A DNA stretch of 64,000 nt from Leptodactylus fallax (Eukaryota; Chordata; Amphibia; Anura; Leptodactylidae): NCBI GenBank assembly GCA_947044405.1, contig CAMRHE010000133.1, forward strand, positions 2,046,001-2,110,000, written 5' to 3'. The first letter of the stretch is position 1. Each line of letters opens with the position of its first letter. This document shows positions 35,741 through 49,000 of this stretch, piece after piece. The notes beneath the pieces are model-generated. The model was not told where the DNA came from. It worked only from the letters and a program-made list of their open reading frames with translations, and did not search any database. The position numbers and the translations under genes are program-made.

Positions 35741-35846
35741 TAAGCTATAATAATTTGGGGCTTTTGGCCTTCCCATTGCAGTGCCCATGAGCTCGTGGAA
35801 GATGAGCTCTTTGAATCAGATGAAGTGACAGTCAGTATGATTTGCT
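35741..35846. repeat. Repeat R2, copy A, right piece
   Basis: After LINE copy 3 the repeat resumes with 'aagctataataatttggggc' and 'attgcagtgcccatgagct', matching 43400-43465 and 63097-63165. It ends where a plus-strand PLE begins. Confidence 0.82.
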
Positions 35847-37700
35847 GATTTTCCACCCAACATCTCAGGTTGGGTGGAAAATCTCCTAAAACCCCTTGTC
35901 AGGGATACTCCAAGCTATATCCAGGACACCACTGACCTTCTTAACAAACTGAATGCCCTGGGCCCTCTACCTGAGGGTACCATTTTGGCCACCATGGATG
36001 TGGAATCCCTGTATACTAACATTCCCCACAAGGATGGAGTTGCAGCATGTCGGGTACACCTGGCAAAACAAAACCTCCCAACAGAACCAGTAACACAGCT
36101 CATACAATTCATCCTTAGCCACAACCATTTTACCTTTGGAGAGGATCTATATCTACAGCGAATGGGAACTTCAATGGGGACCAGATGTGCACCCCAATAT
36201 GCAAATCTCTTTATGGCAGAAATGGAAGGAACATATTTATCAACATGCACCACCAAACCTATGATTTACCTTCGTTATATCGATGATATCCTTGTCATCT
36301 GGACTGCAGGTGAGGAGGCCCTACTTCAATTCCATAATGACTTCAATGACTTTCACCCGACCATCAACCTTAAACTTAGCTATTCAGGGAGTGAAATTCA
36401 CTTTCTGGATACCACAATATACATTAAAGACCACCGGCTACTCACATCAATATACCACAAACCCACAGACAGAACGGCCTACCTGAGAAACGACAGCTTC
36501 CACCCCAAGCACACAAGACAATCTATTATCTACAGCCAGGCTATACGATACAATCGTATTTGCTCCAACAAAACAGACCTGGACAAGCACCTCCTGGATC
36601 TGAGGATGAAATTTCTCAGATTGGGATACAAACCAAAAGTGACAGACAACCAATTAAACAAAGCAGCAGCCATTAACAGAGACAGTCTGCTCACATATAG
36701 AGAGACCCAGAAAGATGCCCGAGTGCCCCTAGTTGTCACCTACAACCCACAGCTGGAGATCCTACGAAGGATTGCCAAGGAGCTCCAACCTGTACTACAT
36801 AGGGACAACAGACTCAAGGACATATTTCCAGTCCCCCTCTCCTCTCCTTTCGACAACCACCAAACCTGAGGCGCATTATCGTCCGGAGTGCCCTGAAGGC
36901 CCCAACTGAAAATGGCACCTCACCTTGCCTACATAAAAGGTGCATGACCTGCAAGCACATCCACACCGCTGACAGTGTACCTATCCCACAGTCACAACAG
37001 GTGCACAGAATTAGGGGGACATTTTCCTGCAGGTCTTCCAATGTGGTGTACCTCATAATGTGTGTGCAATGTCCCACCACAGGCCTCTATGTGGGGGAAA
37101 CAGGGCAGAGACTCAGTCAACGAATGAACTCACACAGATCCACCATTAATAACAGCAGAACAGATCTCCCAGTGGCCGCACATTTCTCCGGAGAAAACCA
37201 CTCTATTGAAGATTTGCGGGTTGTGGTTTTAATGGGACATTTTAAGACACAGGAGAAAAGAAAAGAAATGGAGTACAAATTTATGCAAAAATTTCAAACT
37301 CTGCAATTTGGACTTAATATTCATGCCAGCTTCATGTCACACTATGTTTGAACCATGAACTGAACTCAATATTCATGCCAGCTTCAAATCACACTATGTG
37401 TGACCTGTGAGGGTCACAAATCACCTCCTGATAGCAAACAGATAACAGCAAGAATTACTGATCCCTCCGTCACGCACCACAAGTTTCCAGACTGTTTTTT
37501 TTAACCTGTTGTAAATAACTTCTCTACTTAGATTGCAATTTTTTTTAAGGACTCTAAAATGCTTTGAAAACCATGTGTATAAAAATCTGTTAATTTTCAG
37601 TTCTTGTATCACACCATGTCTGATGAAGGGAGCGAGTACTCCTGAAAGCTTACTTATAAATATACTCAGTTAGCCTCTAAAAGGTATCGCCTGATTTCTT
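35847..37700 (+). mobile_element. Penelope-like element, 5'-truncated, plus strand
   Basis: PLE inserted between R2 and R1. Its 5' junction bears a perfect 15-bp inverted repeat (35847-35861 and 35869-35883, 7-base loop). The coding part at 35874-37351 contains the RT and the GIY-YIG endonuclease. The 3' region (37352-37700) includes two similar phrases 'tattcatgccagcttca' (37318 and 37370), and ends near 'cctctaaaaggtatcgcctgatttcttc', the usual PLE end. It is the least degraded PLE in the window. Confidence 0.92.
35874..37351 (+). pseudogene. Penelope-like reverse transcriptase and GIY-YIG endonuclease
   Basis: A 331-codon open frame (35874-36869) starts within the RT, at the phrase ISGWVENLLKPLV. 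It contains the RT motifs TMDVESLYTNIPH, GTSMGTRCAPQYANLFM and LRYIDDILVIW (YIDD at 36276-36287), then the thumb with HFLDTTIYI and the SIYHKPTDRTAYL phrase. A frame change near 36860 leads to the endonuclease frame (36890-37351). There the Cys/His cluster CLHKRCMTCKHIH precedes NVVYLIMCVQ and GLYVGETGQRLSQRMNSHR, the GIY-YIG core. The N-terminal third is lost by 5' truncation. One frame change apart, the RT and endonuclease are well kept. Confidence 0.94.
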
Positions 37701-38828
37701 CACTCTTCCACTGATTTACCCCTATCATTCTAAGGTTAATGACAGTGTTGCACTCCTTCTCATAGGGTATGAAGGTTTAAAATGCCCCAGCTTTGAGGCT
37801 GTACAGTAGAGTATCAAAAGTCTCCTCCAAATCCTGTAAACCCGTCAAGATATATTTTGGATACTGTCCAATGTTTGGGCTCATGTTTGCAGAAATCAAC
37901 ACCAGGGATGGAGTGAATGGATCCTTTTTACGTTGTTTTAAGTTGTCTTTTACCCTCCTGAAAGACATCTGATGAAATTTTACATGTAGACAATACAGAA
38001 TTTTGTTTTGGATGATTTTACAAAGTTGCTTTGTGAACTTGCATTTTCATTTTACCGATGGTGCAGTCAATGTACGTTAGATGCCGGACAGGTAATAAAA
38101 TATGCTACAAATGCTGATGTGTTCCATCTTGTAGATGGTATTAGACATGGACTTTAATTCCTGATAAATGCGTATTACATCACAGCACAAGTATGTAATG
38201 TGTACATGACCCAAGTAGGATCATATGGCAACTTGTCAAATTTTAGGCTTAGGGATACTTTTGACTTGGAAGTATACTTGTAAACACTTACCTAGTCTGC
38301 CACTCTCCCTTCTAACTTCCATGGTGTTTTGGGGAGGTTTGTGGCATAACTGAACATACATTTTTTTGTGTCAATGTGCAATATTGCTGCTAGAAAATCG
38401 ACATTTTATCCATATGCAAATAAGCTGCTCGTTGCACCTGGGGAATGGCCGTGTTTGACCATAGCATTCACTTTTATTTCGTGGTCGCTGCATATCAGGA
38501 CCTGTCAATCTTTGTTAGGGGGTGGTGCTGGGTGGTGACCACAGATGAACAAAGGTGCTCTGGCAGATGTGACTGTACCCCAAGTGCACTGAAAAGCTCA
38601 GTTGCATATGGATTAAGTGTTGATTTTCTGGGACTAAAATTGCATTTTCATACAAGAAAAATTCATTCTGCTGTAAACTGCCCCTACAACACCATATAAG
38701 GGTTTTAGAGAAGATGATTGACTCTCTAGAATATAGAAGGTATGTCTTTTTTAGTGTTTGCAGACCCACATGCCTTACTTCTAATTGTCACTTTTTTGGT
38801 GCAACATTTTAGCTCTTTAAGATTGTTT
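37701..38828. repeat. Repeat R1, copy B
   Basis: Starts 'gatttacccctatcattctaagg' and runs to about 38820. It matches copy D (63215-64000) closely across 'ggtattagacatggactttaattcctgataaatgcg' and 'acatgacccaagtaggatcatatggcaa'. It includes the segment with 'gaccacagatgaacaaaggtgc' near 38537-38560. No coding similarity seen. Confidence 0.85.
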
Positions 38829-38980
38829 TAAAATCGATTAGATAATATCCACTTAAACTGTTTCTGGACAACTTCTATGGGATCAGTTGTCTCCATAACT
38901 GGAATACTGTAATATGCAATTGCCCACAGTGTCTTTGCAGTGGGTGAAACTTGTCCTGCAAATGTCATTAAAGGAAACTT
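38829..38980. other. Unassigned junction sequence
   Basis: About 150 bp between R1 and the U2-like fragment. One short open frame on the minus strand (38828-39010) does not resemble anything I recognise. Confidence 0.3.
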
Positions 38981-39027
38981 TTCGCTTTTTGGCCTTTTGG
39001 CTAAGATCAAGTGTAGTATCTGTTCTT
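38981..39027 (+). ncRNA. U2 snRNA 5' fragment (pseudogene)
   Basis: 47 bases match the 5' end of U2 spliceosomal RNA, including ggccttttggctaagatcaa and gtgtagtatctgttctt, with about two C-to-T changes near the start. The match ends before the branch-point recognition region and Sm site, so it cannot be a working snRNA. It could be a truncated U2 pseudogene or the head of a U2-derived SINE; the sequence that follows is not U2. Confidence 0.9.
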
Positions 39028-39555
39028 TTCAGAACCAATTAGTAATTTCCTCCGCCAGTGGGAGTGGTCAACCCACTGTAATGGGGCAATAGAACGCTGG
39101 GGATGAGCAGCAGATAACCATGTGGTGGTAGGATGGGGCCAGCATCAAAAGCCATTAGGCTGGGACCGCTTTGAAGGTCCGAAGTGCCCCGAGGGTTGGT
39201 GACTCCTGATGTGCCATAGTTCAGATGAACTTGAATTCCAGCATCCAATCAAATATATAAAAATGAAATTTTAATCCATGTTTAAACATCCAAAGTCTCA
39301 AGGATTCATGAAATACAAGCAGCAAGTTGCTTATGCATTTCAGGGCACTTGGCCCCCTCCCTTACTCAGCCTAACCTTGCATCAACAATGCTGAATTTTA
39401 TAGTTCAGATGGAACAAAAACCAACAGAAGCGCATTATACATTAACCCTACAAAAACCATGGACGTGAAAAGAATTGAAATAAAAACAAGAACATGAGAA
39501 GAATATAAATCAAACAACCTAGAACAATGCACATAAGTACATATAGGTGCGCAGG
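39028..39555. other. Undefined; possible PLE 3' tail in the second half
   Basis: 39028-39258 is unrecognised and directly follows the U2 fragment. 39259-39555, read on the minus strand, has a phrase 'ccctgaaatgcataagcaact' like the tail of Penelope elements. The case is weak and I place no gene here. Confidence 0.35.
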
Positions 39556-39697
39556 TCTGGATATAGACTGGAATACACTCCGTGTTATGAGGGCTGATGT
39601 TATTGGGTGAACCCAAAAGTTTTAATGTCGTGTATGTAGGGCGATTCTTTTAAACTAAAGACTGATTATATCTAGATCAAAAAACAAATACAGGAAG
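39556..39697 (-). pseudogene. PIF/Harbinger transposase N-terminus (copy B) and R2' start
   Basis: Short remnant matching copy A at 29400-29460: 'ggaatacactccgtgttatgagggctgatgttattgggtgaacccaaaag' in both, with few changes. On the minus strand it gives the Harbinger N-terminal phrase (NISPHNTECIPVYIQTC in one frame). The rest of the transposase is missing here. The last 8 bases, ACAGGAAG (39690-39697), are the target duplication of the viral-type insertion that follows. Confidence 0.72.
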
Positions 39698-41360
39698 TTT
39701 TTTTTTTTTTTTTTTTTTTTTTGTCGTCGAATCTTTGCAAATCGATCCAGTATAAAAGCAAATATCTGTAAAAATAACCACAAACAAACTTTCGAAATGA
39801 CCTGAGAGGTAGAAATACCATAGACTGGCTTACTATTCCTATCGGAATGATAGAGAAGGCTTATATTGTCATAGACAGAAACATCACATCCTAAATTGCG
39901 AGTATTGTCTAAATCCTGAACAAGGCTGAGATGGCGACTTTGACTTAGTAGAGGTCTCTTAGACTCTTCCCGGTCTGCGGACACCTGCTGAGAGGTCTCG
40001 GCGTGGGTGTCTGTGCTGTGGGGTTTTGTGGGCTCAGATGATTCCTCCTCAAAAAACTCTTGCAGTTGTTCCTTTGCCTTCTGACCAATTCGTGTCGGTC
40101 TCTGATTTCTGACCTCTTCTGGAAGAGCGGCTATAGTCCTCTCTAGTGACTCCCTAGTTATGCCCAGGTCCTCAAGAGCCTGGTCATGGACTGTTAGTGT
40201 CTTATTCTCACTAACTGCCTTGCCATAAGCAAACCAAGTTGAATTGACAGCATCCTGATTAATTTAATCCGCCCAGAGAAGGGCTACTTGCAATACCATT
40301 GCCCAATGCAAAACTGTACAGGTTTTGGTATCTAGCTGGGGCAAATAAGTTGGACTTCGGGTCCCCGTAAAAGTGGAAATACCCTGAATATGGCTCATTT
40401 TGCTCGTATATCTCGGCACACTGAATCGTCACCATCATGTCTCAGTAGAGTTCTCCTGTGCCCAACATGGCTGACCCAGAGAACACCCCAAATTGGGAAG
40501 TGATTAAGAATGCTGTCAATCCTTGGTTTAGAATATAGGAGTCCATCATTTGAATAACTTTCCTCAATTTTGATGAACTGGGCCCTCCTCTCTTGAGTTG
40601 GATTAACTCTTCTACCACCACCCTCCTAATAGACACTCCTGACCTGATGTAATTGCAGAAAGAATTGATGTCTTCAGTTTTCAGGGTGTTTGATTTCCGA
40701 ATCCCAAGATCTTGGATAGCTCTAGAGAGTCTGTTATAAGCCGCTGCTGCTTGAGCAGGATTTGTTACAGCTTTCGCGATACTTAGCCAATAATGGCAAA
40801 TTCTGTCCATCACTTCAGTCTCCACTTTTCTTCCGCCCACCTTATCCAGAAGCTTGCTATGAGGGCATGCAAGGTCTGACAGAATTCTTTCAAAGTAGGC
40901 CTGTAAAGCTGTTTCACCACCACCCCTCCTAATCACAAAGGGTGCGTAATGGTTAAGGTTGTTTTCTTGCTTAACAAGGTGGACTTCAGTGTAAATCGCT
41001 GACAATCCACTTTTCTGTGTTATGGCGTCTAATCCTGCAGTGTTGTTCACCAGTCCTGTGAATAGATAAGACAATAAACAGCTCATTCTGAAGTTGTCCG
41101 GGTTTCTTTCATCAGCCCAGTTATCATGCAAGATCTCAAGGCAACATGCCCTCATCAAAGGTGGAAGGCCCTGTAGAGCATAATATTCTACCGTGGACAA
41201 CTCCTCTGGGGCTAATGCCGATCCCAGTGAAGGTTTGACCTTGCTTTTGTCTCCAACATGAACTCTTTGGAGTACTCCTAACGCCTCCTTAGTGCTGCGA
41301 TACATGCTGTTCCAGTCCCAACTCCAGTCCTATCGAAACAGGTCTCTAATTCCCCCTCCC
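39698..41360 (-). pseudogene. Endogenous viral element: mononegavirus-like nucleoprotein mRNA copy
   Basis: A retrotransposed mRNA encoding a protein that resembles the nucleoprotein of non-segmented negative-strand RNA viruses. The minus-strand frame starts at 41305, 55 bases from the 5' end, and is open for 287 codons to 40442. There a TGA interrupts it; reading resumes, with one further frame change near 40260, to about 39660. Most residues are alpha-helical in character. A core with GLTAFLITSQFG and, beyond the stop, NLYSFALGNGIASS then GLN resembles the paramyxovirus/pneumovirus-type N core. A 25-base T run (39698-39722) is the poly(A) tail. ACAGGAAG flanks both sides (39690-39697, 41361-41368), as LINE machinery leaves. 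The paralogous repeat at 29565 shows the empty site. The exact virus family is not settled from sequence alone. A domesticated host gene is a less likely alternative. Confidence 0.68.
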
Positions 41361-41729
41361 ACAGGAAGCATTTTTAAAAATGTTATGGTACCACAGAAGC
41401 AGCAAAGTAGAACTGGAACACAGGAACGATATACTCCTCTCCAAAGTTGGCTCCAGACTGAATTGTCACCTTCCTGCTTCTATATAATTTATGAATATGT
41501 TATGGCAACCAAAGAACAGACTGAAGACAAATCCGGCGGTTGTGTCCTGCTATGGGGATACAGGAAGGTGTTCTCTTATATTATTTACCAAGTCTATCGA
41601 TTGCACAGTTTTTATAGTCCCTTGGGATATCTCCTGGTCAGAATCTACTTTTTTAGTTTCTTCTCTATATATTATTATAGCTTGTATGTCTTGTCCAAGT
41701 GGTGTTTGGATGATTACTGGTTGCATGTA
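41361..41729. repeat. Segment R2', copy B, middle piece
   Basis: Resumes after the viral-type insertion with 'acaggaagcatttttaaaaatg' and continues parallel to 29560-29915 of copy A. It ends at a TA (41728-41729), the target of a Tc1 element. Confidence 0.85.
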
Positions 41730-43371
<1,642 letters not shown>

Positions 43372-43485
43372 TAATGTTTCCAGCAGTTGTATTCTAGTTA
43401 TAATACTTAGTTGGGGCCTTTGGACTCCTCATTGCAGTGCCCATGAGCTAGTGGAAGATGAGCTCTTCTAATCCGATATAGTTAG
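43372..43485. repeat. Segments R2' end and R2, copy B
   Basis: After the Tc1 element: 'atgtttccagcag' (also at 29914) then 'ttggggcctttggactcctcattgcagtgcccatgagctagtggaagat', as at 35753 and 63110. It ends at the start of a minus-strand PLE. Confidence 0.85.
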
Positions 43486-46030
43486 TTGAAATTATACTTT
43501 TTTCCTATCCAAAAAGTCGCTCTTAGATTAGCTGAAATCAAGTATTCTACCCTATTAATATAAAGGTAAAAATTAATCAAATATATCATATTATACAACA
43601 CAACTCGATTAGTCCATAAGCCCTGCAATCTGTACAAACAAGATAGTAACCCAAATATTAGATAACATTCTAAAAAGAGAGCAAAAAACGCACAGTATGA
43701 ACAGTGGTCCATGTCAGTAAATTAATGTCAAATCAGATGCAATATCAAGTCCAATAATATGAAGTGATTCCTGTCAATAGATCAGTTAGATCAGACTTAA
43801 GTCCATACGGAAATGTGGAATTTAAGTTTCCATATCCAAAAAGCCTCCCTCTTTAGTAGTATCTGGCGCCAATTACCACCGTGTGGTGGTCTTGAATCCT
43901 GCTCAATGGCAAAGTATGAAAAAGACATTGTCACCTCCATGGGATAATATATAATGCTTAGAGGCATTGAATATATCGGAATGGGATCTTCCACAATCTG
44001 CGAAATGTTCTGAGATTCTTGTTTTGAGAGGTCTAATAGTGCATCCCACATAAAGTAAATCACATATATTGCATCTGATTATATAAATGACATGATGGCT
44101 GTTACAGTTAATAAAACTGTGGATTTTGTTATCGATTCGCTTGTGGAGTGTAAAATAGATGTTTAAAGCAAATTTGCACACTGAGCGTCTTAGACCACAT
44201 TTAAAAAAAAAAAAAAAAAAAAAAAAAACACATGCTTAACCATGTGGTAGAGGTTGATCTGTTAGAATTAAATAAACTAGGAGCTAGCATGTCCCTGAGT
44301 GAACGACCACTTAATTATAGGATCGGGTTGTAATATTGGCAAGTTCCTTTTGAATGTGTGTAATCTCCTTATTGTGGACTAAAGGGTGTAGAGAATGTGA
44401 CGTTAGTAGAAGTTTATGATGATCTTTTAATTGCAGACAGAGGACTTAATAAAGTTGATCTCTTTCGTCCGCAATTCTCTTTGCACTATTTAGAGACCAT
44501 TGTGGATATTCCCTATTTTTCAATCTCACACTAGTTTGGGAGCTCTGTCTTTGGTAATCCACATCAGAGGAGCAAGCCCTTTTTTGTCCTAATCAATTCC
44601 CCCAAAGGAATTGATTTCAAAGTATGTTGAGGATGGCAGCTAGAAGCCAACAATATTGTGTTCCTTGCTGAGGGTTTCCTATACAGTGATGTAACTATTT
44701 TGTTGTTGCACATCACCTATTAATAAAACGACCAAAAACATATTGAATTTGGATCCATGTTGTATGTGAACTGTAAATTTTGTTTGAAATGTTAAACAAA
44801 ATTTGGTATGCATGTTATATCACCACTCCACACAATCAAAATATCGTCTATATAACGGACCATATCAATACAAGGAAAAAGAAAGGATTATTTGAAAAAA
44901 TATAGAACTCCTCCCACCAGACCATAAACAAATTCGGTAAGGAAGGTGAAAAAGGGGGCCCCCATCAGTGCCCTCCAAATCTGTAAATAAAAAAACTTTA
45001 CAACAATTATTGTGCTATAAAAGGAACTGAGTAACAGAAATGACATACAAAGATCTTCTGAATAAAGACTGTATTTATAAAAATGATGTGCAAGTGCTGT
45101 AATAGCGTTTCCTTATGGAAAATTGGAATGATGGGAAATTGCTCAATCAAATGTTGAGTGAGAAGAAATTTCCCAATATTAACCCCCTCATCAACAAGAC
45201 TTTTTAGAGCTGTTAAACTTTCAGTGGGATCAGTGTCTTATTTTCTGTTGTACAATCCTCTAAAATTCATACGCAACTAGCTTTATTATAATCTTTGTTC
45301 ATAATAACCACCTTTCCCCTTTGCCATTTTAATTATAATTTCATTAGATTTCAATTCTGCCAAATTTAAGTTTCTCATGTTTACGAAGATTGGAATTAAG
45401 ATGTTTCGTATTTAGTAGTTTCCCTCAATTTATTCAAATCTTGTTCTACACTGTTGGAAATGACCAAACAGAGGTGTATGGGATTTTAATGGGTAAAAAG
45501 CCAGTTGGTTCGTTTTTATATTAGTAGAATGTATTTTCTTTTCTGGTAATCATTCTGAATTTGTAATTCGGACAGTTCCATCATAGTCTGTTCTCAAATT
45601 CATGCCTTTAAATTCATTATGAAATTCTATATTATGAGAATTATCTAATGGCTCATATTTTGCTGTCATTGAAAAAATGTTTAACAGTAAGCAGTCTAAA
45701 CTTGTTTACTTGTAATAGTTTGAAAAAAAATCAATTTCGAGTTGAACAATTGAGTCCTTTTGATACTTTGACACAGTCTGAATTAAATTCAAAGTTTAAC
45801 AAATTCAGTACATTATTTTTGTTCATCTTATTATAGGTGTTAGTCGATTTTGATCGATTCCAATTTTTTTTTTTTTGTAATTCATCAATATTCTTTGACA
45901 ATAGTTCACTGGCATTGGGAAACCCACTGAGTTTGGCACATTGTGCAGACAGCACTTTTATTGCACATCACCCTTTTGCCTGGTCCCCTTACCTGGCAAG
46001 GGTAATTTTTATAGATCCTACGGGTAGACC
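43486..46030 (-). mobile_element. Penelope-like element, degenerate but spanning RT and endonuclease
   Basis: Minus-strand PLE. From its 5' side: the N-terminal region near 45640-45960, an RT region where only parts can be read, VRYIDDILIVWSGD with the YIDD site at 44843-44854, and a thumb phrase SLYRKPSARNTILL near 44640-44700. The GIY-YIG endonuclease lies at 43903-44181 (HVIYIIRCNICDLLYVGCTIRPLKTRISEH) and the C-terminal KREAFWIWKLK at about 43800-43860. A 27-base A run interrupts it at about 44202-44229. Many stops are present. It lies between R2 and the flank of LINE copy 4. Confidence 0.87.
43797..44181 (-). pseudogene. Penelope-like GIY-YIG endonuclease end
   Basis: C-terminal endonuclease of the PLE at 43486-46030. 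The frame at 43903-44181 has the Tyr-Ile-Ile and LYVGCT pair of GIY-YIG with R-I-S-E-H after it. A frame change leads to 43797-44063, with EAFWIWKLKF, the same C-terminal signature as in the PLE at 18014. Not intact. Confidence 0.85.
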
Positions 46031-46061
46031 GGGCTCAGCAGTACTCTCTCTCTCCACTTCC

Positions 46062-49000
46062 TTTTTTTTTTTTTTTTTTTTCTTCAATTCAAAGTTTATT
46101 AATTTTAGTTACAAAAGACATAAAATACAAAAACAAGAAGCCACAATAGCAGCCTCAATTCACATACTTTAGACAATGGGAAATCCCCTAGCAAGGGTTG
46201 GAGGACTAGAGGAGGAAGAGGAAAGGAACGATATGTGAAATAGCGATAACGCCAATTGTAGAGGGAGAAGAAGAGGACAGAAGAATAAGAAAAGGAGAGA
46301 GGAGAAGGAAGAGGAAAGAAAAGGAAAAAAAAATAACTTAATAATTTCTCTCCCCTCCATCCCCCTCTCTCCCCCCTCTCCCAATTTAGGGGGGGAGGGA
46401 GGAAGTTATACAACAGCTGCACCCGGGTCCAAGAAGGAACCCCAGGGAGGCAATGCCAGGAAATGAGTAGGTCCAAGCCGGCAGTCCATCAATTAGCTAT
46501 GTAGTCCGGAGCATGTCCATAAAGTCTACGGGGGGGGGGGGGCACAGGCACGAGAGGCACACGATATTCACTGAAATTCCATCCAATAGAACCAGGTCTT
46601 GTTAAAAATTTCGACAGTGTCATGCAGGAAAGAGGTAAGGCTCTCCACATGCATAATCTCGTTGACCCTCAGAACCAAGAGGGGGGGGACTCTGTTCGTT
46701 TCCAGAACTGAGGGATGCATGCTCGAGCCGCTATGATGAGAAATCGAAGCAAGGAGCGCTTGTAAATACACACCGGGGACTCGCAATGATGGAGAAGGAA
46801 CAGAGCGGGGCCCAAGTGGTGAGGCGTCTCCGTAACCCGGGAGATAATCTCCCTAACTCCATCCCAGAAGGAAGACAAGACATTACAAGACCAGAAAATG
46901 TGCAACATGGTTCCTTCATCTACCCTACATCTCCAGCATGTCGATGGGACCTGCGGAAGAATGGCATGTAGTCTCGATGGTACACGTTAACACCGGGTCA
47001 AAAGCTTAAAACTGGCCTCTTGATGGCGTGAGCTGATTGATGTCTCATAAGCAAGGCGGAATACCCTCTCTCTTTGAACTTGAGTGAGAGTCAAGTCAAG
47101 GTCAGTCTCCCACTTCAGTATAAAGTGGGGAACAGCGTCAGGAGGCGGCTATATCAGAAGCTTGTAAATGATAGCTAAGGAATGATGCAGGGGTTCGGTG
47201 CCCATACATAACTGTTCCAAAGGTGTATACTCAATTCTAAATTCCGCAGGGGGGGGGGGAGAGACTGTACAAAGTGGCGGATCTGTAGACCACGCCATGC
47301 ATCCAAGGGGGGAAGATCGTCGGATGGGGTAATCCCTGGGCCCACCTGCCAGCCAGACTCATTTCAGAGATGGGCCACCCTAAAGTAACCATGGCGACGC
47401 CAGTTACGGAACACTCTATCGGAAATACCAGAAGGGAATCTAGGATTTCCAAAAGGGGATAACAGCTAGAGTCAAGAGGGAGTGAGGTATTATGAATCAA
47501 GCGTTGGGCACAGATTCGAAGGGTTGGTCCAATGGTAGGGTGGGAACGGAGGGAAGAGACCAAAGAAGGTTCGAGCCACGGAATCGTCTGCAGCGGTAGC
47601 GGGGAGAAAGCTTGTTCAATGTAGACCCACGGTTTAAGCGAGTCATGTCTACACCAGTCCACAATCCTAGCCAAGTGGGCAGCGAAATAGTAGAACTTGA
47701 GGTCCGGGAGGGCCATGCCACAACTACTCTTAGGGCGAGAAAGGAGGGCTCTGCTGACTCTCGCAGGTTTACCCAACCATATGAAATGTAATTGGATGGA
47801 TGATAGAGTTCGGAAGAAGGACAGAGGAATGTGGATAGGCAGTGTAAAAGGTATAGGAGTCTAGGTAAAATATTCATCTTGAAAATAGTGCATCTCCCAA
47901 ACCAGGTGAACGTACCCTGTTTCCATCGGTGGCAGTCAGAGCGAATGGACGTCAGTATGGGCGGGAAGTTGGCCCGAAAAAGGTCGGCTGGGTCAGGAGT
48001 GATGGACACGCCTAGATATGTCAACGCCTGGGTAGCCCATCGGAACGGGAAAGACCGGCCCAGGGTGGAGACCTGGTGAGAGGGGAGGATCACATTAAGT
48101 GCCTCGGATTTCGAAAAATTAATCTTGAAGTTGGAAAGTCCCGAGTACTCGTCAAAGGCAGACATTAAGCATGGGAGTGAGATCTGTGGGCAGGTAAGGA
48201 AAAATAATAGGTCATCTGCATAAGCCGCAACTTTGTAGATGCGTGAAGTGTGGGCAATACCCGAGAGATCCGGTTGTGAACGGACATGTCTAAGAAAGGG
48301 CTCCAGTGTCAGGATGAAAATAAGGGGGGACAAGGGGCATCCTTGTCTAGTTCCATTGGCTATGGGGAAAGGCTGCGAAAGAAGACCATTGACCCGGACC
48401 TGAGCTGAGGGATAGGAATATAGAGAGAGGATCCAGTTCATCATGTTTTGGCGGATACCCACATGTAGCAGGGTCTCCACCATAAACTGCCAATTAACCC
48501 TATCAAAGGCTTTCTCAGCATCCTGTAGATAAAATCATGAGGCCTACCAAATACCTTTGCCCCATGTAGGAGGTTAATAGTTTTTATGGTGTTATCCCTA
48601 GCCTCTCGCCCAGGCATAAAGACCGCTTGGTCTGGGTGAATGATGTCTCCTAATAAAGGAGTCAGTCGGGAGGAAATAATTTTGGCTAAGATTTTAAGGT
48701 CCACATTTAATAATGAGACTGGGCGATAGCTAGGACATAAGAGTGGATCCTTTCCAGGTTTGGGAATTACAGTGATGTGGGCGCGGAGTGAGTCACGACA
48801 TAGGAATGATCCCAAGGTCAAGGAATTGAACATCTTTAAAAGGTGTGGGCCAAGGTCTGGGCTAAGTTTCTTGTAGTAGGTCAAGGGTAGTCCATCCAGG
48901 CCTGGAGCCTTTCCCGTGGCCATTTGTTTGAGCGCAGTAGTGAGCTCCCCATCTGTGATCGGGGACTCTAGAACCTCTAGGTCTTCTGCTAAGAGCTTAG

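Noticed and set aside
44822..44870. Possible separate L1-type reverse transcriptase at the YIDD motif
   Set aside because: The surrounding phrases (RYIDDILIVWSGD, then LYRKPSARNTILL) are of Penelope type and a GIY-YIG domain lies downstream, so it belongs to the PLE.
46105..46476. 123-codon open frame rich in Phe, Leu and Ser near the LINE copy 4 tail
   Set aside because: It comes from polypurine/polypyrimidine sequence of the LINE 3' region and has low complexity. No family resemblance.
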